DNA of 64,000 bases from Lepus europaeus (GCF_033115175.1 NC_084836.1:65267297-65331296), one strand, 5' to 3'. Positions 23,233 through 34,177 are shown, counted from the first letter of the stretch. Notes: generated by a model not told the origin, from the sequence alone. Program-made: numbers and translations.

Positions 23233-24174
23233 ATGATGAGGAATTATACAGCACTAACAACGTTCATCTTGCTGGGACTAACGGATGATCCAAATCTACA
23301 GATATTCCTATTTATTTTTTTGTTTCTAACCTACTTGTTGTGTATTTTTGGGAACCTGGCCATCATCATTCTCACCTTGGTGGATTCTCACCTCCAAACA
23401 CCCATGTACTTTTTCCTCCGGAATTTCTCTGTGCTGGAGTTCTCTTTTACAGCTTTCTGCATTCCCAGATTCCTGTACGCAATGGCAACTGGGGACAATA
23501 CTATAAGCTATAATGCATGCTTCACTCAACTGTTTTTTGTTTTCTTCTTCAGTGTAACTGAGTTCCTTCTCCTGACAGCCATGTCCTATGACCGCTATGT
23601 GGCCATCTGCAAACCCCTGCATTACATGACCATCATGAGCAACAGAGTCTGCATCAGGATCCTCATGGGGTGTGTCATGCTTACTCTAATCATCATCACC
23701 CCACCATTTACTCTGGTCTTTGATCTCGAGTTTTGTGACTCTAACATCATAGATCACTTTGCCTGTGACGTAGGGCCCATGCTGAAGATCACCTGCAATG
23801 ACACAGAGTTTTTGGAGCACTTTGTCTTCATCTTGGCTGTACTGACGCTTCTGTTCACATTAGGGTGTGTGACTACATCCTACACACACATCATCAGGAC
23901 CATTCTCAGATTCCCTTCTGCTCAGCAGAGGACAAAAGCTTTTTCCACTTGTTCATCTCATATAATTGTGGTTTCTATCACTTATGGAAGCTGTATCTTC
24001 ATGTACATTAAGCCATCTGAAAAAGAAGACGTGGCTATGAATAAGGTGGTGGCATTGCTCATAACCTCAGTTACTCCAGTGATGAATCCCTTCATTTACA
24101 CCCTGAGGAACAAGCAGGTGATACAAGCTTTCAAAGACATGACCAAAAGGATTGCAGCCATCTCAAAGAATTAA
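23233..24174 (+). CDS. Olfactory receptor, OR6C family (copy B)
   Basis: An intact 313-residue receptor, a near-identical duplicate of copy A. By eye the coding regions differ at about ten bases. Only two change amino acids: Ile to Thr in the GCVTTSYTH segment (TM5/loop region) and Val to Ile in [11 protein letters not shown]. The stop is TAA rather than TGA. All seven-transmembrane hallmarks are retained: GN in TM1, [28 protein letters not shown] and NPFIYTLRN. The in-frame open region upstream (to a GTG at 23119) lies before the splice acceptor and is not expected to be coding. The gene's upstream DNA is shortened relative to copy A by the 3.4 kb deletion, whose junction is only about 230 bp from the ATG. 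Confidence 0.95.
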   Translation: MMRNYTALTTFILLGLTDDPNLQIFLFIFLFLTYLLCIFGNLAIIILTLVDSHLQTPMYFFLRNFSVLEFSFTAFCIPRFLYAMATGDNTISYNACFTQLFFVFFFSVTEFLLLTAMSYDRYVAICKPLHYMTIMSNRVCIRILMGCVMLTLIIITPPFTLVFDLEFCDSNIIDHFACDVGPMLKITCNDTEFLEHFVFILAVLTLLFTLGCVTTSYTHIIRTILRFPSAQQRTKAFSTCSSHIIVVSITYGSCIFMYIKPSEKEDVAMNKVVALLITSVTPVMNPFIYTLRNKQVIQAFKDMTKRIAAISKN

Positions 24175-24880
24175 AGGCCTAGCAGGTTAAAGTAACAAAT
24201 CATAAAACAATTCTTTATTTGTGTTTCATCTTCACTTATTCTACTTTATTCATGCTTTTTATGTGACACATCCCATTTCAGCTAAATGCAGGGTACATGT
24301 TTGATTCACATGTTAGTAATCTTCCTTAGGGCATTCTTTTCCCAGAAATGCATAGGAGTTAATCTTTCATAAGCACTTATAGACACCTGTGAATACTCAC
24401 TGGACCATGGAATGTCAACAGCATCACTATACTGACTTGTTGACTAGTCTTGCGGTGACGAACATGACCTGACATGAGGCTCAAAGTCCACAGGAACAGC
24501 AGCCATTGTGGTCTATGTCTGCAGGAAAGGCCACGTGGTTGCCCTGTTTGAGAAAACTCCTCATTTTGCGCTTCCCACTTTCCAGGGAGCTATACATGTC
24601 GACTAAAATCTTCCTCAGGTTCCTTGTGCTTAAAAGTTATACAATTTCTTGTGATAAAAGTCCAAATTCCATCTCGATAGGATTTCATGTTCCTGTCATC
24701 GTTGTGGGTGCACCTGTGTATATCTTTGTGCATTTGTTGCTCTTTGCAGAAAGCTTAATAGGCCTCAAGGAGGTAATGGGATGGACAAATTATAAAGGAC
24801 AGCTTCTATCAAATTGTGTTCTCATCCAGATTATTCACTACAGTTTTTAAATTAGTTTCTAAATGTGCTGAAGCTTCTTC
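24175..24880. other. 3' flank of OR6C copy B
   Basis: Paralogous to 13934-14640. The frame at 24506-24850 shifts relative to copy A through a 3-base difference and adjacent changes, so I do not treat it as a gene. Confidence 0.55.
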
Positions 24881-25249
24881 GTTTACCATAATCTCATTTG
24901 TTGAGTTTTGTTCTTGTTGCTTGGGCACTGGGGGTCTTGTCCAGGAAGTCATTCCTCCCACCCATGTCTTGGAGTATTTCTCCTACATTTTCTTCCTGTG
25001 ACCTCATAGTCTCAGGTGTTTGATCCATCTTGATTTGATTTTGTGTATAGTGAGAAATAGATTTGATTTTGTGTATGGTGAGAGATACGGATCTACTTTC
25101 ATTCTTTGACTATATACATCCAGTTCCATATGAATGTTCAGATTGTCTTTCTAATTCTGTCAAGAGTGTCATTGATATTTTATACATTGTAGAGTACTTT
25201 AGTTAGTATAGACATTCTAGTGATATTGATTCTTCTTTTTTATTATTTA

Positions 25250-25571
25250 TTTTCAGAGATTTCATTTATTTGGGAAGCAGAGTTACACACAGAGAGAAGG
25301 AGAGACAGAAAGGTCTTCCATCCTCTGGTTCATTCCCCACATGGCTGCAATGGCCGGAGTTGAGCTGATCCGAAGCCAGGAGCTAGGAGCTTCTTCTGGG
25401 TCTCCCACACAAGTGTATGGGCCTAAACAGTTGCGCTGTCTTTCACTGGTCTTCCAGGTCATAAGCAGGGAGCTGGATCTGTAGAGGAGCAGCTGGAACA
25501 TGAGCTGGCACCCATATGGCATGCTGGTGCTGCATGTGGATGCTTAGCCTACTATGCCACAGTGCTGGCCC
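25250..25571 (-). mobile_element. C-SINE (antisense), paralogue of 15007-15304
   Basis: The same insertion site and flanking GATATTGATTCTTCT as in unit A. Near its head, at about 25523-25553, it keeps a stretch that is missing in the unit A copy. Confidence 0.85.
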
Positions 25572-25651
25572 TGATATTGATTCTTCTAATGCATGATCAA
25601 GGAATGTCTTTTCATTTTTTGTGCCTTTGATCATTTCTTTTTTTTTTAAAG

Positions 25652-25811
25652 ATTTTTTTTTATTAAACTTTTATGTAATGAATATAACTTTCCGAAGTAC
25701 AGCTTATGGGTTACAATGGCTTCCCCCTCCCAAAACTTCCCTCCCACCCACAACCCTCCCCTTTCCTGCTCCCTCTCCCCTCCAATCACATCATGATTCA
25801 TTTTCAATTCT
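25652..25811 (-). mobile_element. Short L1 3' end (antisense), unit B only
   Basis: About 160 bp of inverted young L1 3' end, with a T run and then TTAAACTTTTATGTAATGAA at the left. It is inserted in a SINE fragment, with TTAAAGAT at both ends. Unit A (15376-15427) has the uninterrupted fragment. Confidence 0.8.
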
Positions 25812-26235
25812 TAAAGATGTATTTATTTATTTGAAAGTCTGAGTTACAGGAAGTTCTATCCTGTTAAATATTTTGGAATAGTTTTGAAAAATATTGGAGT
25901 TAGTTCCTCTTTAAATATTTTGTAGATTTCAGTAGTAAAACCACCAGATCTTGTACTTTTCCTAATGGAAGACTTTGATTACTAGTTCAATCTTATTGTT
26001 TGTTACGGATTTCTTTAGATTGTTTATGTTATCTTGATAGGTCATAAGTATCCCGGAATTTATCCATGTCTTCAAGGTTTCAAGCTATTGGCATATAGCT
26101 TTTCATTTTCTTTATGATCCTTTGTGTGTTGGTAGTGTCAGTTGCAATGTCTTTTTTTGATTTCTAACTTTATTTATTTGAATTTTTCTTCTTTGTCTTT
26201 GTTAGTCTTAGTAGTTTTATTTATTTTGTTGTAAC

Positions 26236-26323
26236 TTTTTTTATTTTTTGACAGGCCGAGTGGACAGTGAGAGAGAGAGAAAGAGAGAGAGAGAGACAGA
26301 CAGACAGACATACAGAGAGGTCT
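26236..26323 (-). mobile_element. Left hybrid SINE, young-type 3' part
   Basis: The antisense tail end of a young C-SINE (TTTTTTGACAGGCCGAGTGG, then a GA tract). It represents one half of a SINE whose other half is found at 27216-27370 in the opposite orientation. It follows TATTTTGTTGTAA (about 26222-26235), whose mirror copy precedes 27216. Confidence 0.75.
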
Positions 26324-26607
26324 GGCCGGCGCCGTGGCTCAATAGGCTATTCCTCCGCTTTGTGGCGCTGGCACACTGGGTTCTAGTCCCGGTCGGGGCA
26401 CCGGATTCTATCCCGGTTGCCCCTCTTCCAGGACAGCTCTCTCTGTGGCCAGGTTGTGCAGTGGAGGACGGCCCAAGTGCTGGGGCCCTGCACCCGCATG
26501 GGAGACCAGGAGAAGACCTGGCTCCTGCCATCGGATCACCGTGGTGCACCAGCTGCAGCTCACCAGCCGCAGCGGCCATTGGAGGGTGAACCAGTGGCAA
26601 AGCAAGA

Positions 26608-26654
<47 letters not shown>

Positions 26655-26673
26655 GCACTCTGCCTGTCAAAAA

Positions 26674-26704
<31 letters not shown>

Positions 26705-26706
26705 AA
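26324..26706 (+). mobile_element. C-SINE, full length, young (+)
   Basis: A complete element with GGCCGGCGCCGTGGCTCAAT head, long CT tract and an (AAAT)n tail (26673-26706). It sits between the two parts of the left hybrid SINE, about 120 bp of which is missing here. No clear duplication flanks it, so its arrival may have been accompanied by a deletion. Confidence 0.85.
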
Positions 26707-26862
26707 GGGAGAGACAAGAACTTGGGCAATCTTCTACTGCTTTCCCAGGCCACAGCAGAGAGCTGGATCGGAAGTGGAGCAGTCAGGCCTTAAACTGGCG
26801 CCCATAGGGGATTGTAGCACTGCAGGCAGCAGCTTTACCTGCTATGCCACAGCGCCGGCCCC
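26707..26862 (-). mobile_element. Left hybrid SINE, older-type 5' part (inverted)
   Basis: The head half of the same SINE that is whole and (+) in unit A at 16130-16470, here in reverse, sharing its private features such as GGCCTGACTG and CCTATGGGCGCC. It is followed at 26863-26876 by AACAATGTGCTATT, the exact reverse complement of the A-side duplication AATAGCACATTGTT. Confidence 0.85.
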
Positions 26863-27215
26863 AACAATGTGCTATTGAATGATTAATGGGTCATTAAAGA
26901 AATTAATAGGTTTAAAAAGCTTTTTTAAATAAATGAAAATGAAAACACAACATGTCAAAACCTATAAGATCCAACAAAAGCAGTATTAAGAGGGAATGTA
27001 TATCATTAAGCACTTACACTAGAAAAAGAAAAATGTCTCAAATCAAATATCTAATTATGCATCTCAAAGAGTTAGAAAAACAAGAGCAAATCAAACCCAA
27101 ATTCAGCAGAGGGTGAGAAATAATAAGGATCAGAGCAGAAATAAATGAAACTGACATAAAAACAACTTTAAAAGTGCAAGAAAAAAGCTGCTTTGCTGAA
27201 AAGATACACAAAATA
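26863..27215 (+). repeat. Inverted L1 segment in unit B
   Basis: L1 sequence running in the sense orientation, the reverse complement of about 15772-16129 in unit A, while flanking L1 sequence on both sides remains antisense. This is the body of the inversion. Confidence 0.88.
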
Positions 27216-27568
27216 GGCCAGCTACGTGGCTCTATATGCTAGTCCTCCGCCTGTGGCACCAGTACACCGGGTTCTAGTCCCGGTCGGGGCGCCGGATTCT
27301 GTCCCGGTTGCTCCTCTTGCAGGCCAGCACTCTGCTATGGCCCGGGAGTGCAGTGGAGGATGGCCGAGGTCCTTGGGCCCCTGCACCCATGTGGGAGACC
27401 TGGAAGAAACTCCTGGCTCCTGGCTTTGGACCAGTGCAGTTTTGGCCATTGTGTCCAACTGGGGAGTGAACCAGCAGAGGGAAGACCTTTGTCTCTCTCT
27501 GCCTCTCCTCTCTCTGTGGAACTCTGACTTTCAAGGAAATAAATAAATCTTAAAAAAATCAGCAAAAA
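27216..27568 (+). mobile_element. Right hybrid SINE (young head, older tail)
   Basis: The 5' half is young C-SINE (CTAGTCCTCCGCCTGTGG, GGTTCTAGTCCCGGTCGGGG). After about 27365 the 3' half matches the older SINE of unit A (GGGAGACCTGGAAGAAACTC, tail AAATAAATAAATCTTAAAAA). It is followed at 27569-27582 by AACAGCATATTGTT, the second duplication of the unit A SINE. Confidence 0.85.
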
Positions 27569-28497
27569 ACAGCATATTGTTTAATTTCCAAGTCTTTATG
27601 AGCGTTCCATTGTTCTTGTTGTTGATTTCCAGTTTTATTCCTGCTTGACAATATATATGGTATGATTTCAATCTTTTTAAACTTACTGAGACTTGATTTC
27701 TGGCCTAATATGTGATCTATCTTAGAAAATGTTCATCTGTTGGTGAGAAGAATGTATATTCTGAAGCCTTGGATGAAATGTTCTTTAATGTCTGTTAAGT
27801 CCATTCACTCGAAAGAATGTTTCAGCTCCTATGTATCTTCACTGATTTTATGTCTGTATAATCTGTCCATTGATGACAGTGGGGTGTTGAAGTTACCCAC
27901 TATTCTTGTATTGGAGTCTATCTGTCCTTTTAGGTATAGCAGCATTTGCTGTATATATCTAGGTGGTTTTGTGTTGGGTACACATATGTTTATGATTGCT
28001 GTATCTTCTTGCTGCATTGAGCTGTTTATCACAATGCATTGTCCTTCTTTATCTTTTTTCTGGAGTTTTTGACTTAAAGTCTGTTTGAATCTGAGATCAG
28101 GATAGCTACTTCTATTTGTTTTTGTTTTCCATTTCCTGCTATGTCTTTTTTCCAGCCCTTCACTCTCAGTCTATATGGTCTTTGTTTGTGAAGTGAGTCT
28201 CTTGTAGGCAGGATATTGTGGGATCTTGCTTTTCTATCCATTCAGTCAACCTAAGCCTTTTGGCTGGAGCATTTGATCCATTGACATTCAAAGTTAGTGT
28301 TGATAGGTAAGAAATAACACCTTTCATTTTGTGTCCTGGACCCTGTTTAGATCTGCTATGTGAGTGAGTTAGGTTGTGTCAGGATGTTTACTTCTAATGC
28401 AGGATCCCCTTCAGAATTTCTTGCATGGCTGGTGTGGTAGTGGGGGATTCTCTCAGTTTTTGCTTATCTGGGAACTATTTTATTTCTCCTTCACTCT

Positions 28498-28957
28498 TTT
28501 TTTTTTTTTTTTGGAACAGAAAGTATTCATTACCAAACAGATTAACCAATTCATAGACACTCACTTCCTGAGGCCTATCATTATTAAGAGTAAACGCATG
28601 AAACATAGGAAAGAAGAGCAGGATTTCAGGAAAAAAAATCTAGTACACATTTGAATTTTGGATACCTCAAGCATAAATAGGTTCACAGTGCTTATAAGTA
28701 CTATTATTTTCATTTTTTAAGTAGTTAAAAATCTTTATTTTATTTCTAATGTTATTTGGAAATAAAAACCCACTTCATTATATAATGAATATTATCAATT
28801 TCATGTTTCAAGTATTCAAGTAATGGAAACCCAAGTATTTTCTTTTGTGGCAGCAACACACTTATAGACTGAGCTTCAAAGACAGGAAAAAAAATCATTG
28901 AAAACAACTGATACACTCTTCTGCCCAAAGACATAAGAACTAAGACTTAATACTGTA
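28498..28957. other. Unidentified insert after a T run
   Basis: A T run (about 28498-28512) is followed by about 440 bp of AT-rich sequence that is not L1. It looks like an antisense retrocopy of an unknown 3' UTR, but I cannot name a source. The minus-strand frame at 28752-28934 has no recognisable domain. Confidence 0.4.
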
Positions 28958-29284
28958 GTGGCCGATTCAGTGTTTTAAAACCCTGGCCTGAGGCGCCAGT
29001 ATCCCATATGGGCTCCGGTTCTGGTCCCAGATGCTCCTCTTCCTATCCAGCTCTCTGCTGTGGCCTGGGATAGTGGTGGAGGATGGCCCAAGTGCTTGGG
29101 CCCCTGCAGCTGTGTGGGAGACCCAGAGGAGGCTCCTGGCTCCTGGCTTTGGATCTGCACAGCTCTGGCGGTTGTGGCCATCTTGGGGGTGAACCAGTGG
29201 ATGGAAGATTTCTCTCTCTCTGTCTCTACCTCTCTCTATAACTCTGTCTCTCAAATAAATAAAATAAATCTTAAAAAAAAAAAA
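28958..29284 (+). mobile_element. C-SINE (+), older type
   Basis: A worn head, clear middle (GGATGGCCCAAGTGCTTGGG) and tail CAAATAAATAAAATAAATCTTAAAAAA. Confidence 0.85.
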
Positions 29285-29559
29285 CACGCCAGCATCACTT
29301 AAAAAAAACTTAACACTGCAATCACATAATGGTATGTGAGAAGAGAAGGAAAAAGATGGTCCAATATAATCAATGTCTTCTTTTTTAAAAAGATTCAAAA
29401 ACAGATTGCCTTAATATGTGGCTAGATTCCCAGTAACAGGATATTCTGAACTCTAAGGAACTATAGAGTAAATTCAATTTCTCTGCCTTTTTATCAGAAA
29501 TATTACTATTGTTTACTTTGGATTTCTTTTGTACTTTTACAAGATTTTCTGCCTTTATC
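29285..29559. other. Non-coding DNA, nothing recognised
   Basis: A short AT-rich stretch between a SINE and an L1 fragment. It may include decayed L1 inter-ORF sequence. Confidence 0.4.
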
Positions 29560-30137
29560 TTCTTTCCTAGTGATGATCATGTGTCTGTGTGGAGCACATC
29601 CTTAAGTATCTTTTGTAAGGCTGGATGAGTGGTGACAAATTCTCTCAGTTTCTGTTTGTTATGAAAGGTCTGTATTTCACCTTCATTCATAAAGGAGAAC
29701 TTTGCAGGGTACAGTATTCTGGGTTGACAGTTCTTTTCTCTCAAGACATGGACTATGTTTCATCTTCTCTCCTAGCCTGTATGGTTTCTGATGAGAAGTC
29801 AGCTGTGAATCTAATTGGAAATCCTCTGATAGTAATCGTGCATATTTTAGAATCTGTTCTTTATGTTTTTTTTTTTTGGTGGAGAGTTTGACTACAATGT
29901 GTCTTGGTGAGGATTTTTTCTTGCCTTTTTTTTTGGGAGTTCCATGTGTTTCCTGTACTTGGATTTCCCTTTCTTTCTCCAGTTTGGGGAGGTTTTCTGT
30001 AATTATTTCATTAAATAAGCTTTCTAGTCTGTTTATTCTTTCCACACCTTCAGGAACTCCTAAGACCTGTATTTTGGGTCATTTGATGGTATCCCATAAA
30101 TCTTCAACTGTGTTTTTAAGTTTTCTAATTTCTCTTT

Positions 30138-30206
30138 CCCTTCCTTCTTTCTTTCCTTCCTTCCTTCCTTCCTTCCTTCCTTCCTTCCTTCCTTCCTTCC
30201 TTCCTC
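30138..30206 (+). repeat. (TTCC)n microsatellite
   Basis: About 17 units of CCTT next to the tail of the antisense C-SINE that follows, probably grown from its A-rich tail. Confidence 0.95.
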
Positions 30207-30211
30207 TCTCT

Positions 30212-30531
30212 CTTTTTTGACAGGCAGAGTTAGTGAGAGAGAGAGAGACAGAGAGAAAGGTCTTCCTTCCGTTGGTTCACCCCCTAAATAGCCTCTATGG
30301 CTGGCACACTGCTCCGATCCGAAGCCAGGAGCCAGGTGCTTCCTCCTGGTCTCCCATGCAGGTGCAGGGCCCAAGGACTTGGGCCATCCTCCACTGCACT
30401 CCCAGGCCACAGCAGAGAGCTGGCCTGGAAGAGGAGCAACCGCGACAGAACCGGCAACCCAACCGGGACTAGAACCCGGAGTGCTGGCACCACAGGCGAA
30501 GGATTAGCCTAGTGAGCTGCGGAACTGGCCC
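30212..30531 (-). mobile_element. C-SINE (antisense), young type
   Basis: TTTTTTGACAGGCAGAGTTA tail at the left; GGGACTAGAACCCGGAGTGC and the GCTGCGGAACTGGCC head at the right. Inserted in L1 ORF1. Confidence 0.9.
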
Positions 30532-32200
30532 TAGCTCAGATATTCTTTCTTCTGCCTCATCAAGTCTGCTGTTAAGGCTTTCCACTGCATTTTTTATTTG
30601 GTTTATTGAATTCTTCATTTCTAATATTTCATTTGCTTTCTCTTTAAAATCTCAATTTCGTGGGAAAACTTTTCATTCAGTCATGTATGGTTTTCTTTAT
30701 TTCATGGATTTGCTTCTAATTGCCTTTGAGTAATCCTGATTAATTTTTTAAATTCCATTTCTGGCATTTCCTCAATCTCTTTATCTTCTTATTCTAATAG
30801 TGAATTGTTGTTGTATTCCTTTGCGGGCATCATGATGTCTTCCTTATTCTTGTTTCTTGAATTCCTGAATTTATTTTCAGGTGTTTGTGGAGTTAATTGT
30901 TATTTTTTTCCTGTGATGGCTTTTATCTTTGAGCTATGCCTCTGTGGAATATCTGCACTTTCGGTGAATAGCAAGCAATGTGTTTGGTGGGTGTGGCCAG
31001 GGAGCTCTGGTTGGTTCTCCAGGGTGGGGCGAGTATCCAGGGTAACACCCAGGTTGGGCATGGTAGAGCTCTTATTAACAGCAGTAGGGAAGTGGTCTCC
31101 TCTGTTGGTGTGATCACCCCCTCACCTCCTCTCCTCTAAGCTGAGCAATGCCTGGGTCTTACCCCCGATGTGTTCAACACTCATCCGCACTGCCATAAGA
31201 ACTTGCACAAATGATCTGTGCAGAACCTCACTGTGAGCATGGTTCCCACTGCAATGACCCTCCCCACCCAGGCAACCAAGAAGCTCCAAGCACGTGGAGC
31301 TGCACCCAGTGTTTTCCCAGAGACCAGCTACACCCTGCACCTTCTCATGTAACCACCAAGTCCCCACGGTCTTGGCACCCAAGGCTCTCCCAGTCGCTGG
31401 ATGCAGAGATTTTGTTCTGCTCTGCCAGCCCGTCCAGTCAACAGAGAGTAGATGTTCTCTGAATCAGCTCTGCCTAGGCATCTTGATCCTGTGAGGCTGC
31501 GGGAACCTCACTGTCCTGTGTGGTTTCCCAGCCACCTCCCAACCAGGGTCAAAGCCAGGGGGGGCTGCAGATCTTTCCTTCCACTAGAATCTCTGGGTCA
31601 CACATGTAGACAAGAGCCACTGGCTGAATGCTGCTCTCTCCCCTCCACTGCCGCCAGTACTGCTGAGAAGATGGCATCCTGTCTCAGCCAGTTGCTGTGT
31701 GCAAGCACAGAGACTTCCGTAGTTCCTCTCCACACCCAAAATGGAACCCACCGTTTCTCAACCAGGCAGCAGCTGCTGTTGTGGGGGAGGTGGAATGAGA
31801 TAAATGTGCCCCCTCTGCTTCCACTGGGTCTGCAGACAACCACTAGCAACTGCCAGGCCCCAAGGCTCCAGTTGGACTCACCTCAGGCTCTCCCTCTGTC
31901 TATATCACCATGGGGTGTTGCAGTCTAGTCTCACCCACGTCTCCAGGCTGCCGCTTGCTCCGGCTCTTGGGTGCTGCTGCAAGATTTGTCTTATCTCTGT
32001 TCATGCTGGGCATCTGCACCCTCCACACAGGTCCGTGGCATTCCTCTTTCTCTGGTAGGATTTCCAGTGTGCTTTTCTCTCCAATTTCCCATGACAGTGC
32101 GCTTCCTACACTTAAAAAAACAAAACAAAACAAAACAAAAAACAAAAAACAAAACAAAAGCAAAAACAAAAAAAACCAACAAAAACTATCCCTAGCATAG

Positions 32201-32519
32201 CGCAGTATGTTGTTCCCTAATCAGCCTTCTTAGAATCACTGTTTTTAGATTTTAAGACAAGGTAGAAAGACTTTCCATGGTCCTTATATACCTAATATGT
32301 AGAGTTTTTTTTATCAGCAACTGGAATTTCTCATGCTTTATGCAGCACATATTTTCCTAGAGCATCAGATAAAAAATCAGAACTCTGAAGAGAGAGAGGT
32401 AACAAGAAAGAGCGAATAAGGTGAAAAAACCAAACCAATCACTTAAAAATTTTGCATTCTTTATTCATTGGTTAGTGTTGTAAGCCTTTATCACTGAGAT
32501 TGAATTTCTTTCTTGTAGA
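32201..32519. other. Non-coding DNA, nothing recognised
   Basis: AT-rich sequence between the L1 and the inverted receptor unit. No gene or repeat identified. Confidence 0.45.
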
Positions 32520-33235
32520 GTACATAAACATTTAAAAACTATTAAAAAAACTGTGGTAAATAATCTGGATAATAACACAATTTGATATATGCTGTCCTTT
32601 ATATTATGTTCATCCAATTAACTCCTTGAAGCCTATTAAGCTGACATTCTGAAAAGAATAACAAATGCACAAAATATACAAAGGTTCACACACAAAAATG
32701 ACAAGAACATGAAATCCTATCAAAATGGAATGTGAACTTTTATCACAAGAAATTGTACACGTTTTAAGCACAAGGAATTTGAGCAGGAATTTGAGCAAGA
32801 TTTTAGTCGACATGTATAGCTCCCTGGAAAGTGGGAAGCACAAAATGAGGAGTTTTCTCAAACAGGGCAACCAACTGGCCTTTCCTGCAGACATAGACCA
32901 CAATGGCTGCTGTTGCTGTGGACTTTGAGCCTCATGTCAGGTCATGTTCATCACTGCAAGACTAGTCAACAAGTCGGTATAGTGATGCTGTTGACATTCC
33001 ATGGTTCAGTGAGTATTCACAGGTGTCTTATAAGTGCTTATGAAAGATTAACTCCTATGCATTTCTGGGAAAAGAATGAGCTAAGGAAGATTGCTAATGT
33101 GAGTAAAAAATGTACCCTGCATTAAGCTGAAATGGGATGTGTCACATAAAAAGCATGACTAATGTAGAATAAGTTGAAAATGAAACACAAATAAAAAATT
33201 GTTTTATGATTTGTTATTTTACACCTGCTAGGCCC
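32520..33235. other. 3' flank of OR6C copy C
   Basis: Inverted counterpart of 13934-14640. Frames on either strand here are not conserved in the other copies. Confidence 0.55.
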
Positions 33236-34174
33236 TTAATTCTTTGAGATGGTTGCAATCCTTTTGGTCATGTCTCTGAAAGCTTGTATCACCTGCTTGT
33301 TCCTCAGGGTGTAAATGAAGGGATTCATCACTGGAGCAACTGAGGTTATGAGCACTGCTGCCACCTTATTCATAGCCACGTCTTCTTTTGCAGATGGCTT
33401 AATATAGATGAAGACGCAGCTTCCATAAGTGATAGAAACCACAATTATGTGAGATGAACAAGTGGAAAAAGCCTTTGTCCTCTGCTGAGCAGAAGGGAAT
33501 CTGAGAATGGTCCTGATTATGTGTGTGTAGGATGTTATCACACACCCTAACGTGAACAGAAGCGTCAGCACAGCCAAGACGAAGACAAAGTGCTCCAAAA
33601 ACTCTGTGTCGGAGCAGGTGATCTTCAGCATGGGCGCTACATCACAGCCAAAGTGATCAACGATGTTAGAGTCACAAAACTCGAGATCAAAGAACAGAAT
33701 AAATGGTGGGATGATGACGATTAGAGTGAGCATGAAACACCCCATGAGGATCCTGATGCAGACTCTGTTGCTCATGATGGTCATGTAATGCAGGGGTTTG
33801 CAGATGGCCACGTAGCGGTCATAGGACATGGCTGTCAGGAGAAGGAACTCAGTCACACTGAAGAAGAAAACAAAAAACAATTGAATGCAACATGCATTAT
33901 AAGTTATAGTATTGTCCCCAGTTGCCATTGTGTAGAGGAATCTGGGAATGGAGACACTTGTGAAAGAGACTTCCAGTGCAGAAAAATTTCGAAGGAAAAA
34001 GTACATGGGTGTTTGGAGGTGAGAATCCACCAAGGTGAGAATGATGATGGTCAGGTTCCCAAGAATACACAAGAAGTAGGTCAGAAACAGAAAGACAAGA
34101 AGCAGTATCTGTAGATTTGGATCATCCGTTAGTCCTACCAAGATGAATATTGTTGATGCTGTATAATTTCTCAT
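33236..34174 (-). CDS. Olfactory receptor, OR6C family (copy C)
   Basis: An intact 312-residue seven-transmembrane odorant receptor on the minus strand. The first of the two tandem ATGs seen in A and B is GTG here, so the start is the ATG whose A is at 34174 (MRNYTAST...). It has an NYT glycosylation site, GN in TM1 (ILGNLTIIIL), [31 protein letters not shown], the CDSNIVDHFGCD loop, KAFSTCSSH and [12 protein letters not shown]. Compared with A and B it has many replacements in TM1-TM3 and the loops (for example SFTSVSIPRFLYTMATG for [17 protein letters not shown]) and [20 protein letters not shown] near TM7. It is therefore a distinct receptor that may detect a different ligand. The stop is TAA. 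Confidence 0.95.
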   Translation of the reverse strand: MRNYTASTIFILVGLTDDPNLQILLLVFLFLTYFLCILGNLTIIILTLVDSHLQTPMYFFLRNFSALEVSFTSVSIPRFLYTMATGDNTITYNACCIQLFFVFFFSVTEFLLLTAMSYDRYVAICKPLHYMTIMSNRVCIRILMGCFMLTLIVIIPPFILFFDLEFCDSNIVDHFGCDVAPMLKITCSDTEFLEHFVFVLAVLTLLFTLGCVITSYTHIIRTILRFPSAQQRTKAFSTCSSHIIVVSITYGSCVFIYIKPSAKEDVAMNKVAAVLITSVAPVMNPFIYTLRNKQVIQAFRDMTKRIATISKN

Positions 34175-34177
34175 CAC

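Larger units (their letters stand above)
24881..28497 (-). mobile_element. Degenerate L1 (antisense) in unit B
   Basis: The same L1 as 14641-17404, with ORF1 C-terminus at 28380-28497 and endonuclease start at about 28060-28330 on the minus strand. It is broken by SINEs (25250-25571, 26236-26862, 27216-27568) and an L1 tail (25652-25811). The segment 26863-27215 is inverted relative to the rest of the element. Confidence 0.85.
17477..28579 (+). repeat. Tandem duplication unit B (OR6C copy B)
   Basis: About 11.1 kb paralogous to unit A in direct orientation. 17477-17960 has no partner in the window because its counterpart in A lies left of the L1s at position 1; I recognise no gene in it. Unit B differs by two L1 tails (18900-19761), a 115-bp segment absent from A, a 3.4 kb deletion at 23000, an L1 tail at 25652 and an inversion at 26.2-27.6 kb. 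It lacks the composite insertion found in A at 4779. Confidence 0.88.
29560..32200 (-). mobile_element. L1 5' UTR and ORF1 remnant (antisense)
   Basis: A second antisense L1, distinct from the one at 24881-28497 because it repeats the ORF1 C-terminus. ORF1 remnants read on the minus strand from about 30740 to 29570 (for example ENLPKLEKEREIQVQE and the segment around PRHIVVKLS), with frameshifts. 30750-32200 is GC-rich L1 5' UTR sequence, which explains the long spurious frames there. An A/C-rich run (32113-32190, CAAAA-type) lies at its far end. A SINE splits ORF1 at 30212-30531. No ORF2 follows, so the 3' part has been lost. Confidence 0.75.

Noticed and set aside
26241-26651. Frame of 136 codons and other long frames over C-SINEs (for example 8057, 11190, 34840, 38495, 53254)
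   Set aside because: All coincide with SINE sequence; the same peptide strings recur at every copy in several frames.
31000-32100. Possible CpG-rich promoter or gene with frames up to 158 codons
   Set aside because: It is colinear with L1 ORF1 remnants immediately following on the minus strand, so it is best read as the GC-rich L1 5' UTR.
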